Below are positions 45,240 through 56,470 of a DNA stretch of 64,000 nucleotides, piece by piece (positions within the stretch are counted from its first letter, which is position 1; each line of letters starts with the position of its first letter). Source of the DNA: Lunularia cruciata (Eukaryota; Streptophyta; Marchantiopsida; Lunulariales; Lunulariaceae); the NCBI GenBank assembly GCA_948567375.1, contig OX419755.1:55632291-55696290 (forward strand), written 5' to 3'. The notes under the pieces are model-generated. The model was given only the letters and a program-made list of their open reading frames with translations, did not search any database and was not told where the DNA came from. The translations under genes were made by a program, and so were the position numbers.

Positions 45240-46390
45240 TATTGGGATTCCTTGTTTCCTTGATCATTTTGCTCTACAACCTCCACTTGGGCAACTTGTC
45301 AAGGTCGTCCATTCTTGAGTGGACATTCAGCAATGCGATGCTCTAACTGGTGACAATAAAAACAACCTCCATTTTGTCATAATCTTTCTCTATCTGCTAT
45401 GCCAAGTGGTCTTGTTGGATAGCATCAATCTCCATTGGTACAGGTTCTTCCACTCGTGGTACTGGTAGGCTTTGTGTAGGTCAAGGTCAAGACCAAGTTG
45501 TCGCAACCAAGGAATTAAAATGCTCAGCCAATTGCATGGCTTCTTCTACGTTCTGTGGCTCTTGCATGGTCATCTCCAATTTGGTTTGTGACTTCAATCC
45601 TCGCACAAATCGATCTAGAACTTCACCTTCTTGGATATCTGGAATTTGCATGATGATATTCTGAAATTGTGTGATGTAGGTTCTCACTGAGCCAATCTAC
45701 CTCAACTCCGCCAATTTATCTTGTGCGGCTCGGGTGGCATTTATAGTTTGAAATCGACCAAGTATTGCATCCTTGAATTATGCCCATTCAAAATTGGTGT
45801 AACAATTTGTTGTTCAGCTCTTTCTACTCGGAATCGCCACCAAAGTTTTACCACGCCATCTAATTGGCTAGAAGCCAAGAGAATTTGTTTCCGCTCGTCT
45901 TGAAGATTGGTGGTTTCAAAGTAACATTCGCAGTCAAACACAAAATTCTCCACTATGCCTGGAAGATTCTTATCTTCAAACACCTTGGGTTTTGGAAATC
46001 GAATGCAATCTTCTCCATCTCAAACTGGCGCTCTATCTATTTTTTCTCGTCATTGTTGGTCTCGTTCATCCAACAATCGAGTAAGATGCTCGATTTGTTG
46101 TTGCATTGCAAGGATAACATCCGGTATTGCCGCCATTGCTACTACTCTATTCTACTACTCTCAATTTATCTAATTGATTAACACATAGACACAACACGTC
46201 CACTGTTCTCCATAAGTTACAACTGGAAGTATCAAGGGTTCCTCTGACACGGTGATCATATGTAGAAAATCCTGCCCAAAGCGCGAGGTGATGAATTGTG
46301 TGAAACAATGCTTTGGTAATATTTGGACATGAAAGTCCCAATGGTTTGGCGGAAGTGGATTTGGTGGTACATAAATTCCATCCATCCCAT
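45240..46390 (-). pseudogene. E2 gag
   Basis: The minus strand gives LPGIVENFVFDCECYFETTN and WWRFRVERAEQQIVTPILNG (45960-45790), ITQFQNIIMQIPDIQEGEVL (45675-45615), and a good CCHC zinc knuckle CFYCHQLEHRIAEC at about 45366-45325. Two to three stops or frameshifts break the frame (near 45740, 45700 and 45480). Confidence 0.85.
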
Positions 46391-46393
46391 TCT

Positions 46394-46407
46394 TGCTCTG
46401 ATACCAA
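46394..46407 (-). other. E2 primer-binding site (initiator tRNA-Met type)
   Basis: Element strand TTGGTATCAGAGCA directly follows the 5' LTR. It is an exact match to the plant initiator-Met primer site core TGGTATCAGAGC. Confidence 0.92.
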
Positions 46408-46828
46408 TGTAAAAGACCAAAACCGAGGAGAGAAATAGGAGAATGGAAGCTCACATTGGGACACTTGAATGAGGGAAAACTCCAAATGCCTAGCATGAGC
46501 TTCCCTTGGTATTTATAGGTAACATACAAGACTCTTGAAGCTTCTCAAGAAGCTTCTTTGAGCCACTTTCTTGGAGTGCAAGCCAAGTTAACTAGGAAGC
46601 TTCTCAAGAAGCTTCCTTCTAGAAGCCGCCTACTTGGCGTGCAAGCTAAGCTAGTTAGAAGCTTCTAGAAGCTTCCTTCTAGAAGCTACCTGCTTAGGGC
46701 GCAAGTTAACTAGTTGGGAAGCTTCCCAAGAAGCTTCTTAGATGCTTCTAGAATATTCTAGGCTATTTTGTCTTATTCTTTACTTGGTAAGCCTGACTAA
46801 CTTTGTCTCTAAACTCCATATTGTTACA
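46408..46828 (-). repeat. E2 5' LTR
   Basis: 421 bp, nearly identical to 41194-41615, which indicates recent insertion relative to the other elements. Confidence 0.92.
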
Positions 46829-47700
46829 CTGTGCTTGGCATTCTCCACACCTTGTTGGATTCTAAAGTGTTGACAAAAGTGTTCACAGCATCAACCTTGG
46901 TAGCCACCAGATAGACCTTCATCAAGCTTGAAGGGTGTGAAAGGATGCTCTCTATACATAAGGAAGAATAGTGTAAATTGTGTGGATGCATTCACTGAAT
47001 TGTTGTAAGCAAATTCCAACAATGGAAGTAGGGTGTCCCAACTCGCTTGCTCATCCAAAGTAAAGCCTCAAAGCATGTCCTCAATAGTGCAATTTTCCCT
47101 CTCTGTTTGTCCATTGGTCGGTGGATGGTAAGTTGTGGACATGGCCAATTTGGTTTTGAAGCATCCAAAGAGTGTTCTCCAAAACAAACTAGTGAATTGA
47201 GTGCCTCTATTTGTGATAAGCACTCGAGACAAGCCATGATGGGAAAAGAATGAATCTAAGTACAATTGAGCTAGTTGCGGAGGAATCACATCCTTGGTGG
47301 TAGGACGCACATGAATCATTTTTTTGAGTTGGTTGACAAAGACTATGATGAAGTCAAACCCAAAGGTGGTCTTGGGCAATTCACAAACCAGATCCATGCT
47401 TACCTATTCTTAATGTTGTGTAAGAGTGGGGAGAGGTTGGAAGAGTCCTATGGGAGCTTGATTAGAAGCCTTATTTTGTTGATAAAGTAGGCAGCTCCAA
47501 ACATATTCCATCACATCATTGCTCATCTTGGGCCAATAGTAATGGCATTTGACCGCATCCAAGGTCTTGTCCACTCCAACATGACCTATAATGGTAGAAT
47601 CATGACATTCCACTAGGATGGTGGTTCTTAGACTCATGTCATCCGGGATCCATAACTTGCCATCACAGAAGGTGATTCCTTGGGTGCTTGTGATGCCTTT
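46829..47700 (-). pseudogene. E3 integrase (right part)
   Basis: Zinc finger ECHDSTIIGHVGVDKTLDAV with a SCLLYQ remnant, in which the last Cys is Tyr (47630-47480). Catalytic core: MDLVCELPKTTFGFDFIIVF (first Asp, 47395) and GLSRVLITNRGTQFTSLFW (47235; the second Asp has become Asn: 'TNRGTQF' for 'TDRGTQF'). Then YHPPTNGQTERENCTIEDML (Glu region, 47120-47070). The frame continues at 41193 on the other side of E2. Confidence 0.85.
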
Positions 47701-49310
47701 GGATGATTAAGCACCTACAATTTGTGGATCAATTTTTTAGCAGCAAGAATCTTGGGCTAGAATTCAGGGTTCATCTTGACTTCCACCACCAATTCTTTTA
47801 TCATCAACATTTGGGTGAATGCATTTGCCAATTGCTTCTTGCCTTCCATATATCTGATTATCCTGATGAATTTTTGTCTCCACTTTGCCCACCAAATCTG
47901 TTGACAAAAAAGATCTTTTTGTGTCTCAAGGTAGACTAGAGGTTTGTGGTCTATCTCTACCGCAAATGCCTTCTCATCTAGATAGTGCTTCTAATGCTTG
48001 GTTGCAAGGACAATGGCCAACTCTTCTTGTTTGGTGGTGTGATAGTTGCGTTCTATTGGTAACAATTTATGAGAGAAATATGCAATTGGGTGCCATCCAT
48101 CCTACCATTCTTGTTGTAGGACTACTCTTATTGCTACACCCGATGCATCTATAGTCATCTTGATTAGATGTTTTGGGTCATACAATTTCAAGATTAGTGC
48201 ATATAATAATGCGTCTTTCAACTCCTAAAAGGCCAATTCTTGTATGGTTCTCCATATCTACTTCTTCCTCTTGCCCAATAATGTTGTTAGAGGCTATGCA
48301 ATCTTGGATAAGTCCTTGACAAATTGATAATAAAACCCCATCAATCCCAAGAAACTCTTGAATTGAGTCTTATCTTCTAGAGCACTCCATTTTTTAATGA
48401 CCTTTATTTTATCTATTACCACTTGGATACCTTTTTCTTTTACTCTATGCCCTAAGTAGTCTACTTCAAATTTGCCATACTTGCACTCTGATATTTTGGC
48501 ATACAATTGATTTTGTTGTAGAATTTAATGGACTTCTTGTAGATGTTGCTTGTGCTCTATTAGCGTCTTACTGTAGACTAAGATATCATCAAGAAAATTG
48601 ATAATAGATTCATCCAAGTACGGAAAAAATATGTCATTCATCAAACTCATGAAAGTGGTTGGAGCGTTGGTGAGGCCAAACGACATCACCAAGTACTTAA
48701 AGTGACCATATCTTGTTCAAAAGGCCATTTTGTGTATGTCTTCTTTCACAATTTGATTTGGCTATAACCGCTCTACAATTCAAGTTTGGTCACGTGCCTT
48801 GCCCCATTGAATTGATCAAACAAGTCATCCATGCAAGGTAATGGATATTTTTTCTTCACCATTTTTTGATTTAGTCCTCAATAGTCAATGCACATGTGCA
48901 TTGTTATGTCCTCCTTCAAAAACAATACAAGAGCTCCACATGGTGATATGTTGGGTTGGATAAAACCCTTTTGCAGCATATCCTTGATTTGAGCCTTACA
49001 CTCATCCAACTCATGAGGTAATAGTCAATATGGGGCCTTACAAGGAGGTATGTTTCCAACAAGTATCTCAATTTTATGATCTACCCACCTTTTTGGTGGA
49101 AAACTTACAAGTAATTCATCCAGAAAGACATCTTCAAACTCATTGACCACATCTTTCAATTTCTCAAGAATTTTTCCATTGTGTTGGGCACTCGGGACTT
49201 CTCTTATTAAACCCATAAAACATCTATTTGTCTTACTAATCAATGTGGTCCTTCTGACATACAGAGGCAGCTCTTGCCTTTGTGATCTTCCTTTAACCCC
49301 AAAGATCTTC
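47701..49310 (-). pseudogene. E3 reverse transcriptase and RNase H
   Basis: Visible blocks: FEDVFLDELLVSFPPKRWVD and IEILVGNIPPCKAP (49150-49030), YPLPCMDDLFDQFNGA (about 48850), [10 protein letters not shown] (48600-48570, the YxDD equivalent), and CKYGKFEVDYLGHRVKEKGI with FKSFLGLMGFYYQFVKDLS (48490-48300). The RNase H part (48300-47720) is heavily broken. Stops occur about every 50 codons. Confidence 0.8.
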
Positions 49311-49424
49311 CATTGACTAGTTTTTACTACTTTCTTTCTCCAATCCACCGTGGGGTTGTAGTGCTCTATCCATGGCATACCTAAGATCACATCATAACAA
49401 GCTGGCTGTATCACTCGCCATTCA
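49311..49424 (-). pseudogene. E3 protease, C-terminal part
   Basis: ACYDVILGMPWIEHYNPTVD (about 49400-49345) is the protease end block. Its N-terminal half lies at 53212-53500, on the other side of the solo LTR. Confidence 0.85.
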
Positions 49425-49429
49425 ATTGC

Positions 49430-52400
49430 TGTGACAACCCGGCAAATATCACTTTTGCGGTAATCGGGTAAGTAAAGTTCGTTCCCACAGAGATACGAGT
49501 CAGAAATGTCCAAATACAAAGCAAAGTAACGATTTAGTTCTTCTTGAGTTCTTCTTTAGTCTCTTAGGTAGAAACCACACCCAGAAGAGAGTAACAAGCA
49601 CTGACTCGCGGTCTTGTCACAAATTCACACTCCTTAATCACAACTCCATCAAATCTTTCCAAACAATCTTGATTGTGATGATTCAAGCTCTCCCAAAAAT
49701 GGCACTTCACTGCAAAACGACTTCGCCTCAGAATTGTGTTCCACCCTTCCATTGAAGGCACAACTTCCTCGATCGAAATTGCTTCACATCAACTTTGCAC
49801 TGCACTCACAAATGCACAATACTACCAACACTACAATTCCTCTCAGATCTGTCAAGGCATTGCTTCGATTGCACTTCACTCAGGATCAAACACACAGAAT
49901 GAAGATCAAGGCTATGGAATCCAACATCCAACAAGCACTCTGACTTGCACTTTGAATTTCTCCAAACACTCACAAACACAATTACAAAGTTGATACTCGG
50001 AATCAAGCTCAAGCGACGAGCACTGCTTCATAGCACTTCGCTTTATCTATTCTCAGAAATAATGAGCACTGAACAACAATTTCCTATGAATGCCACTCTT
50101 AAATAATGAAGCAATTGACAGTTCTAACAACTATACCGTTTCTACAACAACTGTTCTAACCTGCAGATCCGAAATGACAATGCACCTCTTCATATCTGCC
50201 CCTTCAAATCTCAAATCGGTTACTAATCCGATCCAATGTCTACTTCTTCCTCGGCTTTCAACCCTGAACCCGAAGTAATCTTACTTCCTACTATTCTTTC
50301 CTCGGGTTTCAGATCTCCCACATCTTCTACCAGATCCAGCAATTCTCTTTCCTGATCTGAAATTGCACTAGTGGGTAATCTATCTAACTCCTCATCCTTT
50401 GACCCACTCTTCTCTAATGTCTCTGAGGGCAACTCCAAAGACATTTGGATCTCGATGTTATCTACTTCGGGTTTTGCCTTAACATTCTGCCGGAGCTTTT
50501 CTAACTCTATTCTCACTAAGTCTAATCTAATCGCGATATTGTCTTCTACTTCTAAGATCTTCCTATCTACACGAGTTCTCAATTTAATCAACAAGGCATT
50601 CAAATCTGTATCTTTTGCTTGTCTTTGCCTCGTTTCCTGCACCAACAGTTTTAACTCGTGCAATCTCGTCTCCTCAATTCAAATGCTGGCCTTTGTACTC
50701 AACATCGCGTTTACTTTGAGGATGATTTCCTTCAATGGCTCCAATCTTGTCTTGCGTTCGTGTTCTCGATCTGCGAGCCATTCTTCTCTGTACATCACCA
50801 ATTCTTCTTTGAATTCGGCCTTCACCGCTTCCTTCTCTTTCTCCTTCTGTGCAACCTTCTCTTCCTGATTACAAAGTAAGTCTCGTAATCTCTCTTCTTC
50901 TCTATATCTCGTAGCCAACTCTCGCTGCCAGAGTTGCTTCTTCTCCTCCATACTCTCCATCACTCGATCGAGCTCTTGATCCTTCGATGCTACCCTTGCC
51001 ATAGCATGGATGAGTTTGACTCTTGAATCAGCAAACTGCTGCTTCAAGATTTCATGCTCCGCTACCTGTCTCTCCCTTGCGATGTCACTCTTCCTCGCAA
51101 GATCTTCTCGATAACTCACTTCTCTCTTCAGGTCTTCGATTACCTAACTCCTCTCGACTGCTTCTGCTTGCAGTACTTCTCTCTCTCCCTCTCCTCGGGT
51201 TATACTCTTCTTTAACTCCAAGTTTTCTTCTTCCAATCTTGATAAGACCTGCAACACAGTCTTTACCTCTGGACAAGTAGACTGCATCTCCTTCTTCTTC
51301 TTATCCATCTTCACCAACAGCGGGCATACTACCATCTGCAGGTAATCTACTCCATTACTGACAACTTTGTCCTCCCACGGAGTGGTCTCTCTTCTTTCCT
51401 CGTGTTCTCCCGATACTCGCCTTCTTCTCTAGAGTCTTCGTATCGGAATCGATGCCTCACTGCCCAAGCTTCCTTCTACCTCTTCCTTCACTCTACTTGG
51501 TCCCGCTTCACACTTCGCCTTACGTCTCAAGCGAATTCCTTGCTGTACTGCGATCTTCTTCTCCTCGCACACTGGTACTTCGTCTTCCAGCACCGCATTG
51601 TCTTTGGTTTCTACTTCGGCTTGCATTTCTTCTTCGTATTCTTCAGCCGCTGGTACCGATGTCATCTCTCCTCCTTCCTCACTGTCACTGCTCGTATCTC
51701 CACTTTGCAATGTCAGCTCAGGTTCCTCCTCACGGTCCGAGTCCTCCGTCTTGAGCTCGGCTTTGCTTTCTGAGTCTTCATCTTCCGACTCAATCACCAC
51801 CATTCCTCGCCTCGGGTTATTTTTCTGCATTTTCCGAGGTTTCTTGTTTTCTTCGGCTTCTGCTTGCCGAGTTCCTTTCTTTGTCGGGGTACTTTCTATG
51901 ACCTCCATGTTCTTCCCTGTCTTTGCGTAGTAATCGTCTGTGCTCCGGATTTGGAGAATGTATTGCTGCTCCTCCGCGTCGACTTCTCTTCTCAAATCAG
52001 GATGGAAATGAGACACCATTTGATTACGCTCCGCCACATTGAGCAGATTTAACCCGAGGTAAAAATGGGCTGCAAATGGTACGATGTAGTGTGGAGGCGA
52101 CTTATCCCGCAGATTCCACACCATCTGCCTTGTTCTTCCGTGAAAGCACCTTGCCCAATTTATCGGTTCTCCTGCAATAACTTGTGAAAGAACACCGCTT
52201 GGTGTTTCATCACATAGGTAGTTCTCTCCGGCTTCAGGAGGGCCATTAGTGCACTCACAATTCCTCTCCTCACTAGGTCCTTATAGCTCTCAACTTTATA
52301 CCCATTCTTTGTCCTCTTTGACGAGAAGGCATCTCTCACCTCACGTTTCTTGGGCTATCTCTCCTTTCCCCAAGAACGTGGCTCCTTGCTCCGAGCCTGC

Positions 52401-53206
52401 CTCCTTCCCGAGTACGAGTCTCCAATCCGACTCTGTCCAGCGAGCCGGATTTCCTCTCTTCCCTTCTTCCTCGGGACCATCGAGACATTTACTCTCGATG
52501 ATTTCTGTCATGAATCTTGGAAAACTTACATTCCAGTTCCATGCCAGAAAAGTGATCCGAAGTCGGCTCAAGACTTCGATCCTTGCTACTATATCTAATC
52601 TCCGAATTGCATGATTTCTCATTGCAAATTCGGAGTTCTTCTTCCCTCCTCCCATCTCTTCTACTTTCTTTCGGTCTCTCGATTTCTCTCTCTCGACTTC
52701 TCCCTTACGTACTAACACGAGTCCAACTCTATTTCCCTTTCCCCGATCACCTGCAAGACGACTCCTCAACGGCAAAGGAAAATTGCTCGACATTTTGTCG
52801 TTGCAGTTTCAATTTTTATAGAGTTGCACTTCTTCGTCTTCCGTCGCTTCAAGTTTCTACCGAGAAATCACACCTCCGGCATGCACCTGTCACTATCACC
52901 CCACCTTCGCGCATATGAGCCGCCAATTTTGAAACGGCCCCTTCTTGAATTTCTTGCCCCGACAAAAGGTTGTTAGACTGTCTTTGCCTCGGGTTGAGCT
53001 CCCCCTGAGCCGAAGACAATTTACTTTGTATTGTATGATGACACGGCATTTCAGAGTGCTTTGCCTTATGACCCGAAGTCAGTTTACTTCGGGTTTCACC
53101 CCGAAGACAATTTTCTTCGTCTTCTTCGGCCATACAGGCGCAATCCAACTTCTCTATACACTTCTTCTCCTTTATTTTGGAAAAAACAAAAAATGTGGGC
53201 ACCACA
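49430..53206 (-). mobile_element. Solo LTR of the E4 family, nested in the E3 protease
   Basis: 3777 bp; plus-strand ends TGTGACAACCC and GGGCACCACA. It is collinear with the E4 LTRs in reverse orientation. An exact 5-bp target-site duplication ATTGC (49425-49429 and 53207-53211) flanks it, with no internal region, so it arose by LTR-LTR recombination. It is visibly richer in CpG than the E4 LTRs and than E3, so it is the youngest or least deaminated copy. It contains the best-preserved LTR-borne ORF (separate entry). Confidence 0.93.
50223..52793 (-). CDS. LTR-borne ORF: acidic and coiled-coil protein of unknown function
   Basis: From ATG at 52793 to TGA at 50223 is 857 codons in a single frame. 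It is interrupted by a disturbed patch at 52341-52270 (stops; a neighbouring frame reads better there) and by three single stops, at 51431-51429 (TAG), near 51143 (TAG) and 50681-50679 (TGA). The N-terminal part is basic then globular: GGGKKNSEFAMRNHAIRRLD, ARWTESDWRLVLGKEAG. A conserved block follows: SPPHYIVPFAAHFYLGLNLL. Then comes a long acidic, probably disordered part (ESEDEDSESKAELKTEDSDR), then a coiled coil of about 350 residues (51335-50350: LSRLEEENLELKKS, ELDRVMESMEEKKQLWQREL, TRVDRKILEVEDNIAIRLDL). Both E4 LTRs carry the same blocks in the same order and sense. No catalytic motif is seen. It could be a captured host-gene segment or an accessory protein of the element; I cannot tell. 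In this copy it is a near-intact pseudogene. Confidence 0.65.
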
Positions 53207-53211
53207 ATTGC

Positions 53212-53500
53212 TTCTTGATACCCTCCTACAAAGAGTATTACCTTTCTAGGTAATGACTCAATTGTCTTTGTTTGACCATTATGTAACTCTACTTCATCCT
53301 TCTTATCCTTCTCTAGTTCCATCCCCAACCTTATTGCAACAAAGCAAGACAAGGAATTCTTGGTTGCCCCATGGTCTATCAACACTCTCACCAAATTGCC
53401 TTCCAGCACTTCATTTACAAAAATTAATTGTGCATTTATCCTCCTCCATCTTTGCACACTTGTCCTCATCCTTTCCCTACTTTTACTCTTCTTCATCAAG
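53212..53500 (-). pseudogene. E3 protease, N-terminal part
   Basis: The minus strand gives INAQLIFVNEVLEGNLVRVL and IDHGATKNSLS (53440-53350). The active site Asp-Ser-Gly has become Asp-His-Gly. The frame ends ILFVGGYQEAI at the solo LTR insertion and continues at 49424. Confidence 0.85.
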
Positions 53501-54338
53501 CCAATAAGGCTGCAAGGTAAATTTATTGGTGATCTTTATTTTCCAATGTGGTTTCCATATTTTCCTCTTTAGTTTGTCTCTCCATGTGTTTCAGGGGTTG
53601 CTTATATGGAGGCCGAGGGCCTCTAAGATGACGAGCATGACAATTGATGGTGCCCAATTGGGCCACAATTGTAACATTGTTGTTGTTTTGCTCAAGCTTC
53701 TTCTCCCCTTTGAACCTCCTTCTCTCTTTTCTTTGACTTGTCTCCATTCTCCTTGGAGAGGTCTTGCTTCTTGGTCTTGGAACCAAATGTTGCCCAATTC
53801 TATAAGAAATGGTCCACCAAAATAGTGTGTCTCAGCCTGATATTTTTGCATTGGTGTTATTGCTTCACCTTCTCCAAGTGCCCCTATTATTCTTTGAGCA
53901 CAAGCAATGGCTTCAAAAATAGTATGAGGATTTTGCACCATTACTTCTTGGCAAATCCGCTCTTTTAATCCGCTCTTGAAATTGTTAAGAGCTTTGGTTG
54001 GACTCAGATCAATGATTGTAACTTATAGATCCAAAAATGCCTCCATGTACTCTTGTATGCTATTATTTTGCTTCAACCCCTAGAGTCTAGTTCAGGCCCA
54101 TTTGCACAAAATCCATAGATTGGAAATTCTTGAGCAGCCCTTCTTGCATGGTTGTCCAAGTAATCTCTCTTCCTTCTACCAACAATGATCGTTCCCAAGC
54201 ATCATACCATGTCAGGGCTTTATTGGTCAAGTACACACATGCAAACACACTTGCAAAATGATCAATAATCTCCGTTGTGAACAATAAAAGGTATCAATTC
54301 ATTCTTGAAATCCAATTTTCCACTACTCCTATGGAATT
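53501..54338 (-). pseudogene. E3 gag, C-terminal part with zinc knuckle
   Basis: IDHFASVFACVYLTNKALTW and EITWTTMQEGLLKNFQSMDF (54260-54110) form the gag core. AIACAQRIIGALGEGEAITP lies at about 53910-53850. The CCHC knuckle CYNCGPIGHHQLSC is at about 53677-53636. It is broken by frameshifts near 54080 and 53790. Confidence 0.8.
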
Positions 54339-54925
54339 CTATTGTTGTGCATATATACATTGCTACACAACATACATTGTTGTCAATATCACACACTATA
54401 GAAGCACAACTCACACATAAGTCATATATGGACTCTAAAGGGCCACAATTAATCAGTTTGGTTACACAACTCAAATCACACTCAATCAGATCAGTACTTG
54501 ATCTGTCACTCAATGATCTGCCAACAATTGTGCATTGATTACAATCAAGCCACACTCACTCTAGCTAAGAGACTCCAAGTGACATTCGTTGGCTTTTTGT
54601 CCACTCTAGCCAAGAACTCGAAGGCTCAACAACAAAGAAGTGAGCTCTTTGGAGTTGCACTCCTAGGGTATACTCTTTATTTTGACCTAGGTCTCACACC
54701 AATGGTCCCACTGATGGCATACCTGATGGTGCAAATGGTGCAAGTGATGGTGGGCCCCACCATGTAGTCAGTACCCAAAACATTGAAATCTTACCAATAG
54801 AAAGTAGTCTCCAAGTAATTGCCAAAATAACTCTAACTACTATCACTACCACTCTAGTGTCCAAGCAATCTAGATGCAAAGCTACAAATGGCGTGACACT
54901 ATCCCTTGTAATGCTTGATGTTACA
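54339..54925. mobile_element. LTR-like insert in E3 gag
   Basis: About 585 bases with TG...CA-like ends (plus-strand TGTTGTGCATATATAC near 54344, GATGTTACA ending about 54925) separate two parts of the E3 gag reading. Its first 110 bases occur again, inverted, inside the E3 5' LTR (56309-56415). I find no clear target-site duplication, so the class is uncertain (solo LTR of another family, or a small non-autonomous element). Confidence 0.4.
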
Positions 54926-55771
54926 CGTCTTTTTCGTTTGTAGTAACAATGTGTCTTGGTTGTTGATTGGAATTGATGTCATCGGTATGCATAACTCTCC
55001 AGGTTCTTTGATGGCTGGTGTTGGTTTTTGAGACAACTTCCCTTCTGCATTACTTGATTTTTCTTCACATTATGTATTTTATTTTGCAATTCCTCCATGT
55101 CCATCTTGATTTCTCAAAACTCATTCAACATCCTATGCATTCCTTGCATCAACTCTTGCAATTGCGGATCCATGATTCCTACATATGGCCAATGTTCAAT
55201 TGCTACTTCCTACTTCAATAGAAGGTTAGAATGATCACTCAAGAGGGAGCATAAACTATGGGGACTACCATTGGGACCTCAAAGGCTATCACTAGTGGTT
55301 AATATTCCTCACCAAAATTGTGGACAACAAAATCCCTAAACATCACTTTTGGTCTAACCACATAATAGATTTCTACTTGTGTGTTGAAAGGGTGAGGATT
55401 TGGTACATTCAGATCCATAACATCATAATAGAATGTAGATTGTCAAATCCCACTCTCTGTCGTATACCACCATAGGTAGAATCATCGGGTTTGGTGAATT
55501 CATCACTCTGTCCAAGAATTTTGCTCCAAAGTGATAAAGAAGAAATACTCTCATTTGCTCACGCTGGATGTACATAATCTTGATGTGGAATGGATTCAAG
55601 AATGGGAACCTAAGTGCAAAAAATTGTCTTCTTGGTGCTTCTATCCTATCTGCTCTCTAAAACACTTCTCAAGTCTAGCAATTGCACTATGTTTTTTTCC
55701 CTCAAATTATTCAATTTCAGTAGCTGGTGTTCTTCCAAGAGGGATGATCAACTCTCTTGAATTAAAACACC
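54926..55771 (-). pseudogene. E3 gag N-terminal part and leader
   Basis: The minus strand gives MDPQLQELMQGMHRMLNEF and IKMDMEELQNKIHNVKKNQ (about 55175-55060), a coiled-coil gag N-terminus. The 500 bases towards the LTR are leader sequence without recognised features. Confidence 0.65.
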
Positions 55772-55785
55772 CACTCTGATACTAT
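55772..55785 (-). other. E3 primer-binding site (initiator tRNA-Met type)
   Basis: Element strand ATAGTATCAGAGTG directly follows the 5' LTR. It matches TGGTATCAGAGC with G-to-A type changes. Confidence 0.8.
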
Positions 55786-56470
55786 TGTAATACTCTGAGG
55801 ACAAGAGATACAAGACAAAAAACAAAACTTTCACACTCAATACTTTGATGCCCCAAAGGAGCACCTTCTAGTTTTTATATCAAAGAGGATCCCCTCAAAG
55901 GAAGCTCCACTCTTGGATCAGATACATGGATTGGTGACCTGTCAACAAGCTCCATCCTTGGATTAGTTGTTTGGATGAGTAACATGTCAATCCTTGTCCT
56001 ATCTAGTTGGTCAACAAGTTTGACCAAAGGGAATCTTTAGAGAATCTTCCTATATGGAGCTCAGAATTGCATGGGTGAGGTACCATTAGAAAGATCTTAA
56101 TGAGAAAAATCATAGGGGGAGAAGGCAAGCATTTTTTCCTAAGGGGAAAGAATGTTTCCATTTTTTAGGCCTAATTCATCCATTTAGACCTCCAAAATTG
56201 GCTCTAAAGTTTTTAGGCTATTTTTGGCTTCTACCCTATCAGTAGAAGTACTCTTTTGTAAACACCTTGGTTCGATCTTCCTAGCCCATTGTACACAAAG
56301 GGAGCCAATTGTGACACTTTAGAATTTATGTATGACTTATGTGTGAGTTGTGCTTCTATAGTGTATGATGTTGACAGTAATGTATGTTGTGTAGCAATGT
56401 ATATACGCACAATAGATGTTATCAAGCCAATTCCCACCTCTAGATAATATGCCTAGCTACTTGTATTACA
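55786..56470 (-). repeat. E3 5' LTR
   Basis: 685 bp with plus-strand ends TGTAATACTCTG and TTGTATTACA. Larger than the 3' LTR because of a 110-bp insertion at about 56309-56415. Confidence 0.9.
56309..56415. repeat. 110-bp insertion in the E3 5' LTR, inverted copy of 54339-54450
   Basis: The reverse complement matches 54339-54450 almost throughout ('cattgctacacaacatacat', 'atagaagcacaactcacaca'). The 3' LTR and both solo LTRs of the family lack it. Confidence 0.8.

Larger units (their letters stand above)
41194..46828 (-). mobile_element. E2: Ty3/gypsy chromovirus, nearly complete, nested in E3
   Basis: A 5.6-kb minus-strand element with LTRs 41194-41615 (3') and 46408-46828 (5'), initiator-Met primer site, gag, protease, reverse transcriptase, RNase H, integrase, chromodomain and purine tract. 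Flanking 5-mers TTGTG (41189-41193) and CTGTG (46829-46833) are a target-site duplication with one transition. It is the same family as E1 but much better preserved: long domain-sized frames remain, so it is younger than E1 and than its host E3. Confidence 0.94.
40106..56470 (-). mobile_element. E3: Ty3/gypsy chromovirus, carrying two nested insertions
   Basis: A minus-strand element of about 6.9 kb of own sequence, stretched to 16.4 kb by E2 and a solo E4-type LTR. From its 5' end: LTR 56470-55786, primer site, gag, protease (split), reverse transcriptase, RNase H, integrase (split by E2), chromodomain, purine tract, 3' LTR 40669-40106. An exact target-site duplication CAAGG flanks it. The same family left two solo LTRs at 12063-13615. 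Many stops show that it is old. Confidence 0.92.

Noticed and set aside
46829-49424. E3 as a separate solo-pol element independent of 53212-55785
   Set aside because: The protease halves join exactly across the solo LTR after removing one ATTGC copy, so it is one element.
51402-52614. Plus-strand serine- and leucine-rich frames opposite the LTR ORF
   Set aside because: They are antisense shadows of the acidic and coiled-coil frame; the minus frame is the one kept in the other LTR copies.
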